A stretch of 58,839 nt of DNA, from the NCBI GenBank assembly GCA_021155985.1, contig JAJNBA010000023.1, positions 1 to 58,839 of the forward strand, in the 5' to 3' direction. The translations under genes were made by a program, and so were the position numbers. How positions within the stretch are numbered: position 1 is the first letter of the stretch; each line of letters starts with the position of its first letter. The notes beneath the pieces were generated by a model, which saw nothing but the letters and a program-made list of their open reading frames with translations, was not told the origin of the DNA and searched no databases. This document shows, in pieces, positions 24,854 through 32,058 of the stretch. Source of the stretch: Actinomycetes bacterium. Its GTDB lineage: Bacteria; Actinomycetota; UBA4738; HRBIN12.

Positions 24854-26161
24854 GTGAGCCACGTGTTCTCGCGGGCGACCCGTGACCTGCCGACGGCCGT
24901 GTCCGCGGACGGTGCCTGGATCACCGACGCCGACGGTACGCGCTACCTGGACGGCGCTGGCGGCGCGATCGTCGTGAACGTCGGTCACGGCGTGGCGTCG
25001 GTGATCGCCGCGATCGGGGAGCAGCTGGAGCGGACGCAGTACATCCATCCGACCGCGTTCACGACCCGCGCGGTCGAGGCGTACGCGGAGGAGGTCGCCG
25101 GCATCCTGCCGATGGACGACGCGAGGATCTACCCGGTATCGGGCGGCTCCGAGGCCGTGGAGACGGCCGTGAAGATGGCTCGCGCCTACCACCTCGCGCA
25201 GGGTCGGGGCGGACGCTCGATCGTGATCGGACGGCGCGGCTCGTACCACGGGAACACGCTCGGCGCCCTGGACGCTTCCGGCAAGGCGCCGCTCCGCAAG
25301 CCGTACACGCCCTGGCTCGGCCGGTTCCTCCACGTCTCGGCCGCGTACGAGTTCCGCTGCGAGAACCCGCAACACCCGCACGGGTGCGGAGCGTGGCAGG
25401 CCGCGGAGCTGGAGAAGATGATCGCCTCCTACGGCGAGGACACGGTCGCGGCGTTCATCGCCGAGCCGATCTCCGGCGCCACGCTCGGCGCTGCCGTCCC
25501 GACCGACGACTACTGGCCGGCCATCGCCGAGGTCTGTCGGGCTCACGACGTGGTGCTGATCGCGGACGAGGTGATGACCGGCTTCGGCCGGACGGGGAGA
25601 TGGTTCGGGATGGACCACTGGGACATCCGCCCGGACATCCTCACGGCAGGGAAGGGGACCACGAGCGGCTACGTCCCGTTCGGGTTCGCCGCCGCCTCAG
25701 GCCGGGTGCACGAGGCGATCACCGGCGGCCCTGGGTTCGTCCACGGGTTCACGTGGTCCCACAACGCTCTCGGCGCCGCTGCGGGTCTCGCGGTGCTGGG
25801 CGAGCTGAAAGCCGGGCTCATCGATCGCAGTCGAGAGCTCGGCGCTCGACTCCTGGAGGGACTCCGGAGCGAGCTCGCGGATGCGCCCGGGGTCGGCGAC
25901 GTCCGCGGGCTCGGCCTGCTGATCGGGATCGAGCTCGTGCGGGACCGTGAGACGAACGAGCCGTTCCGGCGCGCCGACAAAGCCGCCGAACGCGTCCTGC
26001 AGGCGGCCCGCGAGTCCGGGCTGCTCCTCTACTCCTCGACCGGGCACGTCGACGGGACGAACGGCGACCTCGTGGTGCTCGGGCCGCCCTTCTCCCTCTC
26101 CGACGACGAGGCCTCCCTCCTGCTCGACCGGACGGTCGCGGCCGTTCGCTCCTTCCCGTGA
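24854..26161 (+). CDS. Second class-III aminotransferase
   Basis: The 435-residue PLP enzyme has the same fold as the aminotransferase at 21427 but is distinct: WITDADGTRYLDGAGGAIV, PVSGGSEAVETAVKMARAYH, RRGSYHGNTLGALDAS, VLIADEVMTGFGRTGRWFGM and LTAGKGTTSGYVPFGFAAAS with the active lysine near residue 270. These fit the aspartate aminotransferase-family omega-transaminases that act on beta-alanine, GABA, or amines with pyruvate. The start GTG lies 10 bp after the CoA-transferase stop, and its own stop overlaps the acuC start. Two related transaminases in one operon suggest a pathway with two nitrogen-bearing intermediates or a diamine substrate. Confidence 0.88.
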   Translation: MSHVFSRATRDLPTAVSADGAWITDADGTRYLDGAGGAIVVNVGHGVASVIAAIGEQLERTQYIHPTAFTTRAVEAYAEEVAGILPMDDARIYPVSGGSEAVETAVKMARAYHLAQGRGGRSIVIGRRGSYHGNTLGALDASGKAPLRKPYTPWLGRFLHVSAAYEFRCENPQHPHGCGAWQAAELEKMIASYGEDTVAAFIAEPISGATLGAAVPTDDYWPAIAEVCRAHDVVLIADEVMTGFGRTGRWFGMDHWDIRPDILTAGKGTTSGYVPFGFAAASGRVHEAITGGPGFVHGFTWSHNALGAAAGLAVLGELKAGLIDRSRELGARLLEGLRSELADAPGVGDVRGLGLLIGIELVRDRETNEPFRRADKAAERVLQAARESGLLLYSSTGHVDGTNGDLVVLGPPFSLSDDEASLLLDRTVAAVRSFP

Positions 26162-27300
26162 GCGGCGACGCCGCTCTGGTCCGGTGCCCGGAGGCGCGGA
26201 TCTACGACCACGGCCCCGGGCATCCGCTCCGGCCGGACCGGGTGCTCCTGACGTGGGACTTGATCGCCGCCACCGGCCTGGACCGGCGCGACGGCGTGGA
26301 GGTGCTCGCCTGCGAACCGGCGTCCGACGACACCCTCCGACTGGTCCACACGGAGGAGTACCTCGAGGCGACGAAGGCCGCGGGGAACGGGGAGGCAGGC
26401 GATTGGTCGCGATTCGGCTACGGCCCGGGAGACAACCCGATCTTCGATCGGATGCACGAGGCCGGCGCTCTGGTCGCGGGTGCCTCCGTGGAGGCCGCCC
26501 GCGCCGTCTGGAGCGGCGACGTGCTTCACGCGTTCAACGCCGCGGGTGGTCTCCATCACGCGATGCCCGCACGTGCGAGCGGCTTCTGCGTCTACGACGA
26601 TCCGGCCGTCGCGATCGCGTGGCTCCTGCGGGAGGGGGCCGGGCGGATCGCGTACGTCGATGTCGACGTCCACCACGGCGACGGTGTCCAGGCGATCTTC
26701 TGGGACGAGCCCCGGGTGCTGACGATCTCGATCCATGAGTACTTCCCCGGGATGTTCTTCCCCGGCACCGGCGCGGCGTCAGAGCGCGGTGGTCCGGGCG
26801 CGGTGGGGTCCGCGATCAACGTGCCTCTTCCGCCGGAGACGGGCGACGACGCGTGGCTCGACGCGTTCCGTGCGGTCGTTCCGCCCGCCGTCGAGCGGTT
26901 CGCTCCGGACGTGTTGGTGACGCAGCTCGGGTGCGACACGCACGCCACCGACCCGCTCGCGGAGCTCCGGCTGACGACACGCGCCTACCGCGCATGCGCC
27001 GAGGAGCTCCACGGCCTGGCGCACCGGGTTGCCGCCGGCCGCTGGGTCGCGACCGGCGGCGGCGGCTACCAGTGGGCGCGTGTGGTCCCGCGCGCCTGGA
27101 CCCTGGCCTTCGCTGAGATGGCCGGCGCGCTCGCCGACCTGCCCGACCAGCTTCCCGAAGCGTTCATCGAGCACGCGGAGCGGCGGTTGAGGGACGAGGT
27201 CCCGGCGACGTTCTCGGAGCCCGACCTCGGTCCCGGCCGCGGCGACGACGAGGCGCGGGCGGCCGCCGACGAGGTCCGGCGCCTCGTCCTGGACCCATGA
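26158..27300 (+). CDS. acuC: AcuC-like histone-deacetylase-family amidohydrolase
   Basis: The 380-residue protein belongs to the arginase/deacetylase superfamily. It opens with IYDHGPGHPLRPDRVLLTWD as in AcuC. Zinc and catalytic motifs are visible: NAAGGLHHAMP near residue 127, YVDVDVHHGDGVQAIFWDEP near 162 (D-x-H ligand), and QLGCDTHATDPLAEL near 258 with the other Asp ligand. AcuC in Bacillus removes acetyl groups, for example from acetyl-CoA synthetase; relatives deacetylate polyamines. Since the operon also encodes transaminases and a dehydrogenase, an acetylpolyamine or acetylated-enzyme substrate are both open. The GTG start overlaps the upstream stop. Confidence 0.88.
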   Translation: MSGDAALVRCPEARIYDHGPGHPLRPDRVLLTWDLIAATGLDRRDGVEVLACEPASDDTLRLVHTEEYLEATKAAGNGEAGDWSRFGYGPGDNPIFDRMHEAGALVAGASVEAARAVWSGDVLHAFNAAGGLHHAMPARASGFCVYDDPAVAIAWLLREGAGRIAYVDVDVHHGDGVQAIFWDEPRVLTISIHEYFPGMFFPGTGAASERGGPGAVGSAINVPLPPETGDDAWLDAFRAVVPPAVERFAPDVLVTQLGCDTHATDPLAELRLTTRAYRACAEELHGLAHRVAAGRWVATGGGGYQWARVVPRAWTLAFAEMAGALADLPDQLPEAFIEHAERRLRDEVPATFSEPDLGPGRGDDEARAAADEVRRLVLDP

Positions 27301-28712
27301 GCGCGCGCACGAAGCTCGTCTGCACGCTCGGGCCGGCGAGCGCGACGCCCAAGATGGTGCGGGGCCTCGTCGAGGCGGACGCGTCGGTCTTCCGGATCAA
27401 CTGCTCGCACGGCACGCGGGAGGATCATGCGCGGAGCGTTTCGATCGTGCGCGAGGTGGAGGGAGCGACCGGCCGCTCGCTCTCGGTCCTCGCCGATCTC
27501 CCAGGGCCGAAGGTCCGCCTCGCGGACGTGCATCCCGATCCTTTCGTGTTCCGGCCCGGCCAGGCGTTCGAGATCCGACCCGGCGGGCCCGGCAACGCGA
27601 CGGGGGCCGCCACGTCCTACCCGGGGCTCGCGGGGGATCTCCGGGTCGGTGACCGCATCCTGCTCGCGGACGGTGCAGTGGAGCTCACGGTCACGGGGAC
27701 CGAGGGCGGCCGGGTGCAGACCGAGTGCGTGCGCGCCGGGTCGGTCCGGAGCCACCAAGGGGTGAACGTGCCCGCCGAGCGACTGAGCTTGCCGCCCGTG
27801 ACGGAGAAGGACCGGGAGATGCTGCGCCACGTGCTCGACCTCGGAGTCGATCTCGTCGCGCAGTCCTTCGTCAGGGGTCCCTCCGACATCGAGGAGCTCC
27901 GCGCGGCGATGGGGGAACGTCCCGTCCCGATCGTGGCCAAGATCGAGACTCGCCCGGCCGTGGACGGCTTCGAGCAGATCCTCGAGGTCTCGGATGCGGC
28001 GATGGTCGCTCGTGGCGACCTCGGGGTCGAGTTGCCGATGGAGCAGATCCCCCTCGTCCAGAAGCGACTGCTCAGAGCAGCGAGGGCCGCCGACCGGCCC
28101 GTGATCGTCGCCACCCAGATGCTGGAATCGATGATCCGGTCGCCGCGGCCGACCCGGGCGGAGGCGAACGACGTGGCGTCCGCGGTCCTCGACGGCGCCG
28201 ACGCGATCATGCTCTCCGGCGAGACGGCGATCGGCGAGTTCCCGTTCGAGGCCGCCTCGGTCGCGACCCGGATCGCGCGCGCCGTGGAGTCGCAGGGCGC
28301 CGAGTACCGGGCCGCGCAGCCCCCCTGCCTGCACACCGGCGAGGCGGCAGCGGTGGCCCACGCCGCCGCGTCGATCGTCCAGGGTGACTCCGACGCGGTC
28401 GCGATCACCTGCTACACGACCACGGGCCGGACGGCGGCGTTGCTCTCCGCCGAGCGGCCGCGCGTGCCGATCCACGCGTTCATCCCGGACGCGCGCGTCA
28501 GGCGAGCGAACGGGCTGCTCTGGGGGGTGGAGACGCACGGCGCGGAGCGGCCGGACGACACGGACCAGATGATCTCGATGATGGACGAGCGCCTCCGTGC
28601 TGCCGGCCTCGCCGCCGAAGGCGACACCGTGGTGATGGCGGCGTCGATGCCCGCGGGTCGGACCACCACGAACATGCTCAAGGTCCATCTGGTGGGCTCG
28701 CTCGAGGTCTGA
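27297..28712 (+). CDS. pyk: Pyruvate kinase
   Basis: The 471-residue enzyme transfers phosphate from phosphoenolpyruvate to ADP. The motifs are in order: KLVCTLGPAS, VFRINCSHGTREDH near residue 35 (usually R-x-N-F-S-H-G; Cys replaces Phe), PGPKVRLADV, VDLVAQSFVRGPSDIEEL, IVAKIETRPAVDGFEQIL with the catalytic Lys near 205, DAAMVARGDLGVELP, and ATQMLESMIRSPRPTRAEAN. The C-terminal regulatory domain is present. It ends the long catabolic operon; its ATG overlaps the acuC stop by 4 nt. Co-expression with amino-acid catabolism is unusual for this central enzyme. Confidence 0.95.
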   Translation: MSARTKLVCTLGPASATPKMVRGLVEADASVFRINCSHGTREDHARSVSIVREVEGATGRSLSVLADLPGPKVRLADVHPDPFVFRPGQAFEIRPGGPGNATGAATSYPGLAGDLRVGDRILLADGAVELTVTGTEGGRVQTECVRAGSVRSHQGVNVPAERLSLPPVTEKDREMLRHVLDLGVDLVAQSFVRGPSDIEELRAAMGERPVPIVAKIETRPAVDGFEQILEVSDAAMVARGDLGVELPMEQIPLVQKRLLRAARAADRPVIVATQMLESMIRSPRPTRAEANDVASAVLDGADAIMLSGETAIGEFPFEAASVATRIARAVESQGAEYRAAQPPCLHTGEAAAVAHAAASIVQGDSDAVAITCYTTTGRTAALLSAERPRVPIHAFIPDARVRRANGLLWGVETHGAERPDDTDQMISMMDERLRAAGLAAEGDTVVMAASMPAGRTTTNMLKVHLVGSLEV

Positions 28713-28767
28713 GCAAGGACGTGCACGTCGGGAGCAGGCCGATGAGCAAGACAGCGCAAGCAGGCGG

Positions 28768-28796
28768 TTGTGCCGAGTTCGGAGGACGCCTAGCGT
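28768..28796 (+). promoter_or_regulatory. Promoter of the 61-aa small gene
   Basis: TTGTGC at 28768-28773 and TAGCGT at 28791-28796 are separated by 17 bp. The ATG at 28806 begins 9 nt after the -10 hexamer, so the message would be leaderless or nearly so. The promoter is an argument that the small reading frame downstream is real. Confidence 0.5.
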
Positions 28797-28805
28797 GAAC
28801 GAGCG

Positions 28806-28991
28806 ATGGCGCTCCGAGCTCCGAACGAGATCCCCGGCCGCCCCTCGGGCGTGCTCGTCCCGACGTACAGCGACAACGAGCACCCGGGCACGAAGGCGGA
28901 GCAGCGGCGCCTCGCGGTTGAGTGGCGGCGTCGGCACCCTCAGTGGTGGAAGCGGCTGCTCCGCCTGAAGTCAACTCCCCCCGCGGACTGA
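28806..28991 (+). CDS. Small Trp/Arg-rich hypothetical protein (61 aa)
   Basis: A 61-residue frame starts at an ATG placed 9 nt after a promoter-like pair (TTGTGC, 17 bp, TAGCGT). The product begins MALRAPNEIPGRPSGVLVP, contains EHPGTKAEQRRLAVEW and a basic aromatic helix RRRHPQWWKRLLRLK. The composition (three Trp, one Tyr, strongly basic C terminus) looks selected rather than random. No family is recognised. Its last 21 bases overlap the end of the convergent DUF2017 gene. Confidence 0.5.
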   Translation: MALRAPNEIPGRPSGVLVPTYSDNEHPGTKAEQRRLAVEWRRRHPQWWKRLLRLKSTPPAD

Positions 28992-29492
28992 GTCCTCTCC
29001 CTCGTGGGGGGGCTCGCCCACGTCGGGCGCGCCGATCCCCTCGAGCAGCCCTTGGAGGAGGAAGCCGAGGAACTGATAGACGCGGTAGGTCTCGTGTCGA
29101 GGATCGTCCGCGGGGAAGTCCTCGTCCGTCGCTTCCTCCGTGATCTCGATCCGCGTGCCGAGCACCAGTCGCAGATCGTTCACCACCCCGATCCACGCGA
29201 GGAGCTCGTCCTCGGTCAGCGTCGACGCGTTCGCGGTGCGCTCCACGACGTCCAGGGCCTCCAGCTTCGCCGACCGGGGGGCGGCGCCGAGGCTCGTCTC
29301 GAACTCGAGGTTCTGCAGCGGGTCGTCCGGGTAGGCCGGCGGGAAGAGCCGGGACACGGCCGGGTCGCTCGATGGGTCCTCCGCGTCGAGCAGGGCACGG
29401 GACTGCCGGCAGAGTTCGACGAGAAGGCCGCGCACACCCCGGCTGAGGCGCACGGTGAACCGGTCGCCCTCCTTGGAGAACGCGGGCTCCAT
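28971..29492 (-). CDS. DUF2017 family protein
   Basis: The 173-residue protein matches the actinobacterial DUF2017 family, which is nearly always encoded next to clpS. It is helical and acidic: VRGLLVELCRQSRALLDAED, LFPPAYPDDPLQNLEFE and LTEDELLAWIGVVNDLRLVL followed by YQFLGFLLQGLLEGI. The function is unknown; the conserved position suggests a role with the ClpS/ClpAP N-degron system. The ATG overlaps the clpS stop as ATGA at 29489-29492, so the two are translated together. The C-terminal tail after GEPPHEG is probably disordered. Confidence 0.85.
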   Translation of the reverse strand: MEPAFSKEGDRFTVRLSRGVRGLLVELCRQSRALLDAEDPSSDPAVSRLFPPAYPDDPLQNLEFETSLGAAPRSAKLEALDVVERTANASTLTEDELLAWIGVVNDLRLVLGTRIEITEEATDEDFPADDPRHETYRVYQFLGFLLQGLLEGIGAPDVGEPPHEGEDSVRGGS

Positions 29493-29800
29493 CACGCGTC
29501 CCGCTGCAGCGTCGCCCACAACCCGTGTGCGTGGAGGCGGGCGACGTCGGACTCCGCCTTCTCCCGGGGCCCGGAGGAAACGACCGCGCGTCCCTTCGTG
29601 TGGACGTCCCACATCAGGCGCTCGGCCTTCTCGCGCGGATACCCGAACAGGCGCATGAACACCCACGTGACATAGCCCATCAGGTTGATGGGGTCGTTCC
29701 AGACGATCACGATCCACGGAAGGTCGGGCTCATCGACCTCGTCGACGTGCGGACGCTGCACGCGACCCGGTCTCGTCGTGGTCGTCCGGAGCGACGTCAT
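29492..29800 (-). CDS. clpS: ATP-dependent Clp protease adaptor ClpS
   Basis: ClpS hands substrates carrying destabilising N-terminal residues to the Clp unfoldase. The protein has about 102 residues with the core WIVIVWNDPINLMGYVTWVF (N-D-P-x-N-x-M motif that contacts the N-degron), RLFGYPREKAERLMWDVHTK and RAVVSSGPREKAESDVARLH. The ATG at 29800 is preferred because it overlaps the SDR stop as ATGA and gives the usual length; longer in-frame starts exist upstream. The DUF2017 gene follows, again with a 4-nt overlap. Confidence 0.93.
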   Translation of the reverse strand: MTSLRTTTTRPGRVQRPHVDEVDEPDLPWIVIVWNDPINLMGYVTWVFMRLFGYPREKAERLMWDVHTKGRAVVSSGPREKAESDVARLHAHGLWATLQRDA

Positions 29801-30582
29801 CTGCTCGGCGAGGATAGACGGGCCCGACGGGCTTTCCGGATCCCCCACCGGTAGAGCGTTGGCGTGGCGACGCGGAAGAGCTGGAATGCGCTCAGCCATC
29901 GCGGTACGGAATATTCGGGCGCGATGTCTTCGCGGACCACCTTCATGATCGCGTCCGTCACCGTCCCCATCTTGAGCACCGCCCAGTTCGGGAGGTCGCC
30001 CTGCGGGAACCCTTCCGTGTCGACGAACCCGGGATTGACCGACGTCACGTGCACGTTGCGTCTCTCGGTCTCGTAGTTCATCGCTTCGGAGAACGCGACG
30101 ACGGCGTGCTTCGTCGCGCCGTAGATCGCGTTGCCTGGTGTCGCGAAGCGTCCGGCCAGCGAGCCGATGTTGACGACATGACCCTTGCCGCGTGCCAGCA
30201 TGCTCGGGAGGAACGCCCGCGTCCCGAACAGCACGCCGAGGACGTTCAGTCGGACGGGGTCCTCGATCCGGTCGTAGTCGAGCTTCGTGAACTCACCTCC
30301 GCCCCGCATCCCCGCGCTGTTGACGAGGATGTCGGCCGGGCCGTACACCTCCTCCGTCACCACGCGGAGCGTCGTGAGCTGCTCCGGCTCGGTGACGTCG
30401 CAGGTGGCGGCGAGGGCCTTCCCGCCCGATCGCTCGATCCGCTCGGCGATCGCATCCAGCCGCTCGGTTCGGCGCGCGGCAAGCACCACACGCGCACCGC
30501 GTTGCGCGAACGCGAGCGCCGTCGCCTCGCCGATGCCGGAGGACGCCCCGGCGACCACGACTACAGCTCCCTCGATGCGCAG
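29797..30582 (-). CDS. Short-chain dehydrogenase/reductase, possible CTG start
   Basis: The protein is a classical SDR: VVVAGASSGIGEATALAFA binds the cofactor (T/A-G-x3-G-x-G), DILVNSAGMRGGG is the N-x-A-G motif, and NIGSLAG with YGATKHAVVAFSE gives the catalytic Ser, Tyr and Lys. The C terminus (FQLFRVATPTLYRWGIRK) may bind membrane. The only conventional start (GTG at 30558) would cut into the first strand. A CTG at 30582 gives the full LRIEGAVVVVAG strand and stands 6 nt after AGGGGG, so I favour a CTG start. Substrate unknown. It is divergent from the phosphatase-like gene and coupled to clpS. Confidence 0.85.
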   Translation of the reverse strand: MRIEGAVVVVAGASSGIGEATALAFAQRGARVVLAARRTERLDAIAERIERSGGKALAATCDVTEPEQLTTLRVVTEEVYGPADILVNSAGMRGGGEFTKLDYDRIEDPVRLNVLGVLFGTRAFLPSMLARGKGHVVNIGSLAGRFATPGNAIYGATKHAVVAFSEAMNYETERRNVHVTSVNPGFVDTEGFPQGDLPNWAVLKMGTVTDAIMKVVREDIAPEYSVPRWLSAFQLFRVATPTLYRWGIRKARRARLSSPSR

Positions 30583-30611
30583 GACGAACCCCCTCGTACG
30601 ATGGTGGTCCC

Positions 30612-31445
30612 TTGGACGTTATCGGAGCCCACGCCGGTCGTCTGCCGGCGCTCGACGAGCGCTGGGAGCCGCGGCCGTATCCACGGGAGGAGTTGGAGCG
30701 CGCCCTCGTTGCCGGCGGGGTGGCGGGACCGGCGGGTCATCCGCATCACAACGTGTTCGGGAACATCCGGAAACTCGTCGAGCACGATCCCGACAAGCTC
30801 TTCGGTCTTTCGAACATGCCGGAACCCTTCGGCTTCGACGACATCGTTCGGATCGTTGGCGAGGCGTCGGGTGTGCCGATCGACGCGCTGGCCACCGAAG
30901 GATCGCCCGACATCGACGCGGGGGCCGTGATGGACGCGTGCGAGCGCCTGGGGGAGCGACTGGCGGGCGCCGCGCGCCGTCGCGAGCGCGTGTTGTTCGC
31001 CACCGGGCATCCCGGAGACCTCGACCCGTTGTACGGCGCGATCGCCGACCTCGCGTCGGCGCGGGGCGCTGCGATCGTCCGACCCGCCGACGGCGAGACC
31101 TGGTTCGACGATCACGCGGGCGAGGGGTGGACGATCGCGTACCACGGCGCCGTCGGCATGGTCACCGACGGAGAGCGGCCGAGGCACACCCACTGGCCGG
31201 AGGCGATGCGTCGGATGCTGGCCGACGAACGGCCGGATCTCGTGATAGCCGATCATGGACTCGCGGGAGCCGCGATCGAAGCCGGGGTCGAGACGCTCTC
31301 GATCGCCGACGTGAACGATCCCGCGCTGATCGTGGCGAAGGCGCAAGGCCGGACCGAGATCGTGGTCGTCCTCGACGATCACGTTCCTCCCGAGAACTAC
31401 TGGCCCTGCTTCCAGGCGGTCGCGGGGCGCTTCGGTCCGAGCTAG
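30612..31445 (+). CDS. Phosphatase-like protein of an actinobacterial family
   Basis: The 277-residue protein resembles a family annotated simply as phosphatase in Actinomycetota. Shared features are RVLFATGHPGDLDPLYGAIA near residue 130, the histidine-rich RHTHWPEAMRRML near 193, LVIADHGLAGAAIEAGVETL near 210 and NDPALIVAKAQG near 238, ending with VVVLDDHVPPENYWPCF. No experimental function is known to me. The start is TTG at 30612, 9 nt after a TACGAT hexamer. Its TAG stop shares CTAG with the stop of the convergent HTH gene. Confidence 0.7.
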   Translation: MDVIGAHAGRLPALDERWEPRPYPREELERALVAGGVAGPAGHPHHNVFGNIRKLVEHDPDKLFGLSNMPEPFGFDDIVRIVGEASGVPIDALATEGSPDIDAGAVMDACERLGERLAGAARRRERVLFATGHPGDLDPLYGAIADLASARGAAIVRPADGETWFDDHAGEGWTIAYHGAVGMVTDGERPRHTHWPEAMRRMLADERPDLVIADHGLAGAAIEAGVETLSIADVNDPALIVAKAQGRTEIVVVLDDHVPPENYWPCFQAVAGRFGPS

Positions 31446-31747
31446 TCGCGGCGCGCGCCGCGCGGATCCGGCTCCCGGACGTCGACGATCTCGTCCTCGG
31501 ACGGGTCGTCATCGTGGTGTCCGGTGCCGGCGAGTGACTTCAACTTGTAGGAGACACCCTGGCGCGTGATCTGCAGCGCGTCGCCGATGTCCTCGAGCGA
31601 GGCGCCCAGCTCGCGAGCACGCAACAACGCCTCCGCTTCCATGGCATCGAGGTCGATGCGGAGCTCGCGCAGCGCCTGCAACGCGACCAAGGGGAACGCA
31701 TCCGCGTGCTCGAGCTTGCGCAGCAGCGCACGTCGGGTGTCGGTCAT
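31442..31747 (-). CDS. Small helix-turn-helix protein (101 aa)
   Basis: The 101-residue protein has a helical N terminus (TRRALLRKLEHADAFPLVAL), a coiled segment ALRELRIDLDAMEAEALLRA and a clear helix-turn-helix, GASLEDIGDALQITRQGVSY, followed by KLKSLAG and an acidic tail. This type is often annotated as a helix-turn-helix domain of unknown target. A strong promoter pair lies upstream with the -10 only 7 nt before the ATG, so the RNA is probably leaderless. Two TGACGCA direct repeats flank the -35 and could be an autoregulatory operator. Confidence 0.75.
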   Translation of the reverse strand: MTDTRRALLRKLEHADAFPLVALQALRELRIDLDAMEAEALLRARELGASLEDIGDALQITRQGVSYKLKSLAGTGHHDDDPSEDEIVDVREPDPRGARRD

Positions 31748-31754
31748 CCGGCAG

Positions 31755-31798
31755 AGCATATGAGACGTTGACGCAAGTAGCAAGGACCTGCTGACGCA
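31755..31798 (-). promoter_or_regulatory. Leaderless promoter of the HTH gene with direct repeats
   Basis: On the minus strand TTGCTA (31783-31778) and TATGCT (31760-31755) are 17 bp apart, and the ATG begins 7 nt after the -10. On the plus strand TGACGCA occurs at 31769-31775 (between -35 and -10) and again at 31792-31798 (just upstream of the -35), 23 bp apart. CCTGC-TGAC-GCAGG at about 31787-31800 is also palindromic. Autoregulation by the HTH protein is an inference. Confidence 0.5.
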
Positions 31799-32058
31799 GG
31801 AGAACTTGCAGAGGGTTCTCCTCCTCATCTTCTACCCCGCGGAAGGCCATTTAAGCACAAACGACCCCTCATCGGTTGTCAAGGACCCTTGGCGTAAGAC
31901 GTTCGGCTGTATTGACGGCTGTCCCCCATCTCACCTAGGCTGCCCATCACCGCAACCGCCTACAGCAGTCGCGGGGTGGATGGGATACCTGTCGGGCGCG
32001 CCCGGAGGGGCTCTCCGGAGCTGGGCGCGCCGACCGGTTCGACTGAGAGGACGGGTGG
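31799..32058 (+). promoter_or_regulatory. Leader region of the secreted repeat protein with a strong hairpin
   Basis: No gene is evident here. A possible promoter is TTGACG at 31912-31917 and TAGGCT at 31936-31941, 18 bp apart. The resulting 5' leader of about 110 nt contains a 9-bp perfect stem (GGCGCGCCC pairing with GGGCGCGCC, about 31997-32033) with an inner CCGGAG/CTCCGG pair that competes with its lower part. I see no match to known riboswitch consensus sequences. The start codon at 32059 is preceded by GAGAGGACGGGTGG, a good ribosome binding site. Confidence 0.4.

Noticed and set aside
31850-32058. c-di-GMP or c-di-AMP riboswitch upstream of the secreted protein
   Set aside because: Neither the GEMM core nor the ydaO core consensus could be matched; only a generic GC hairpin is seen.
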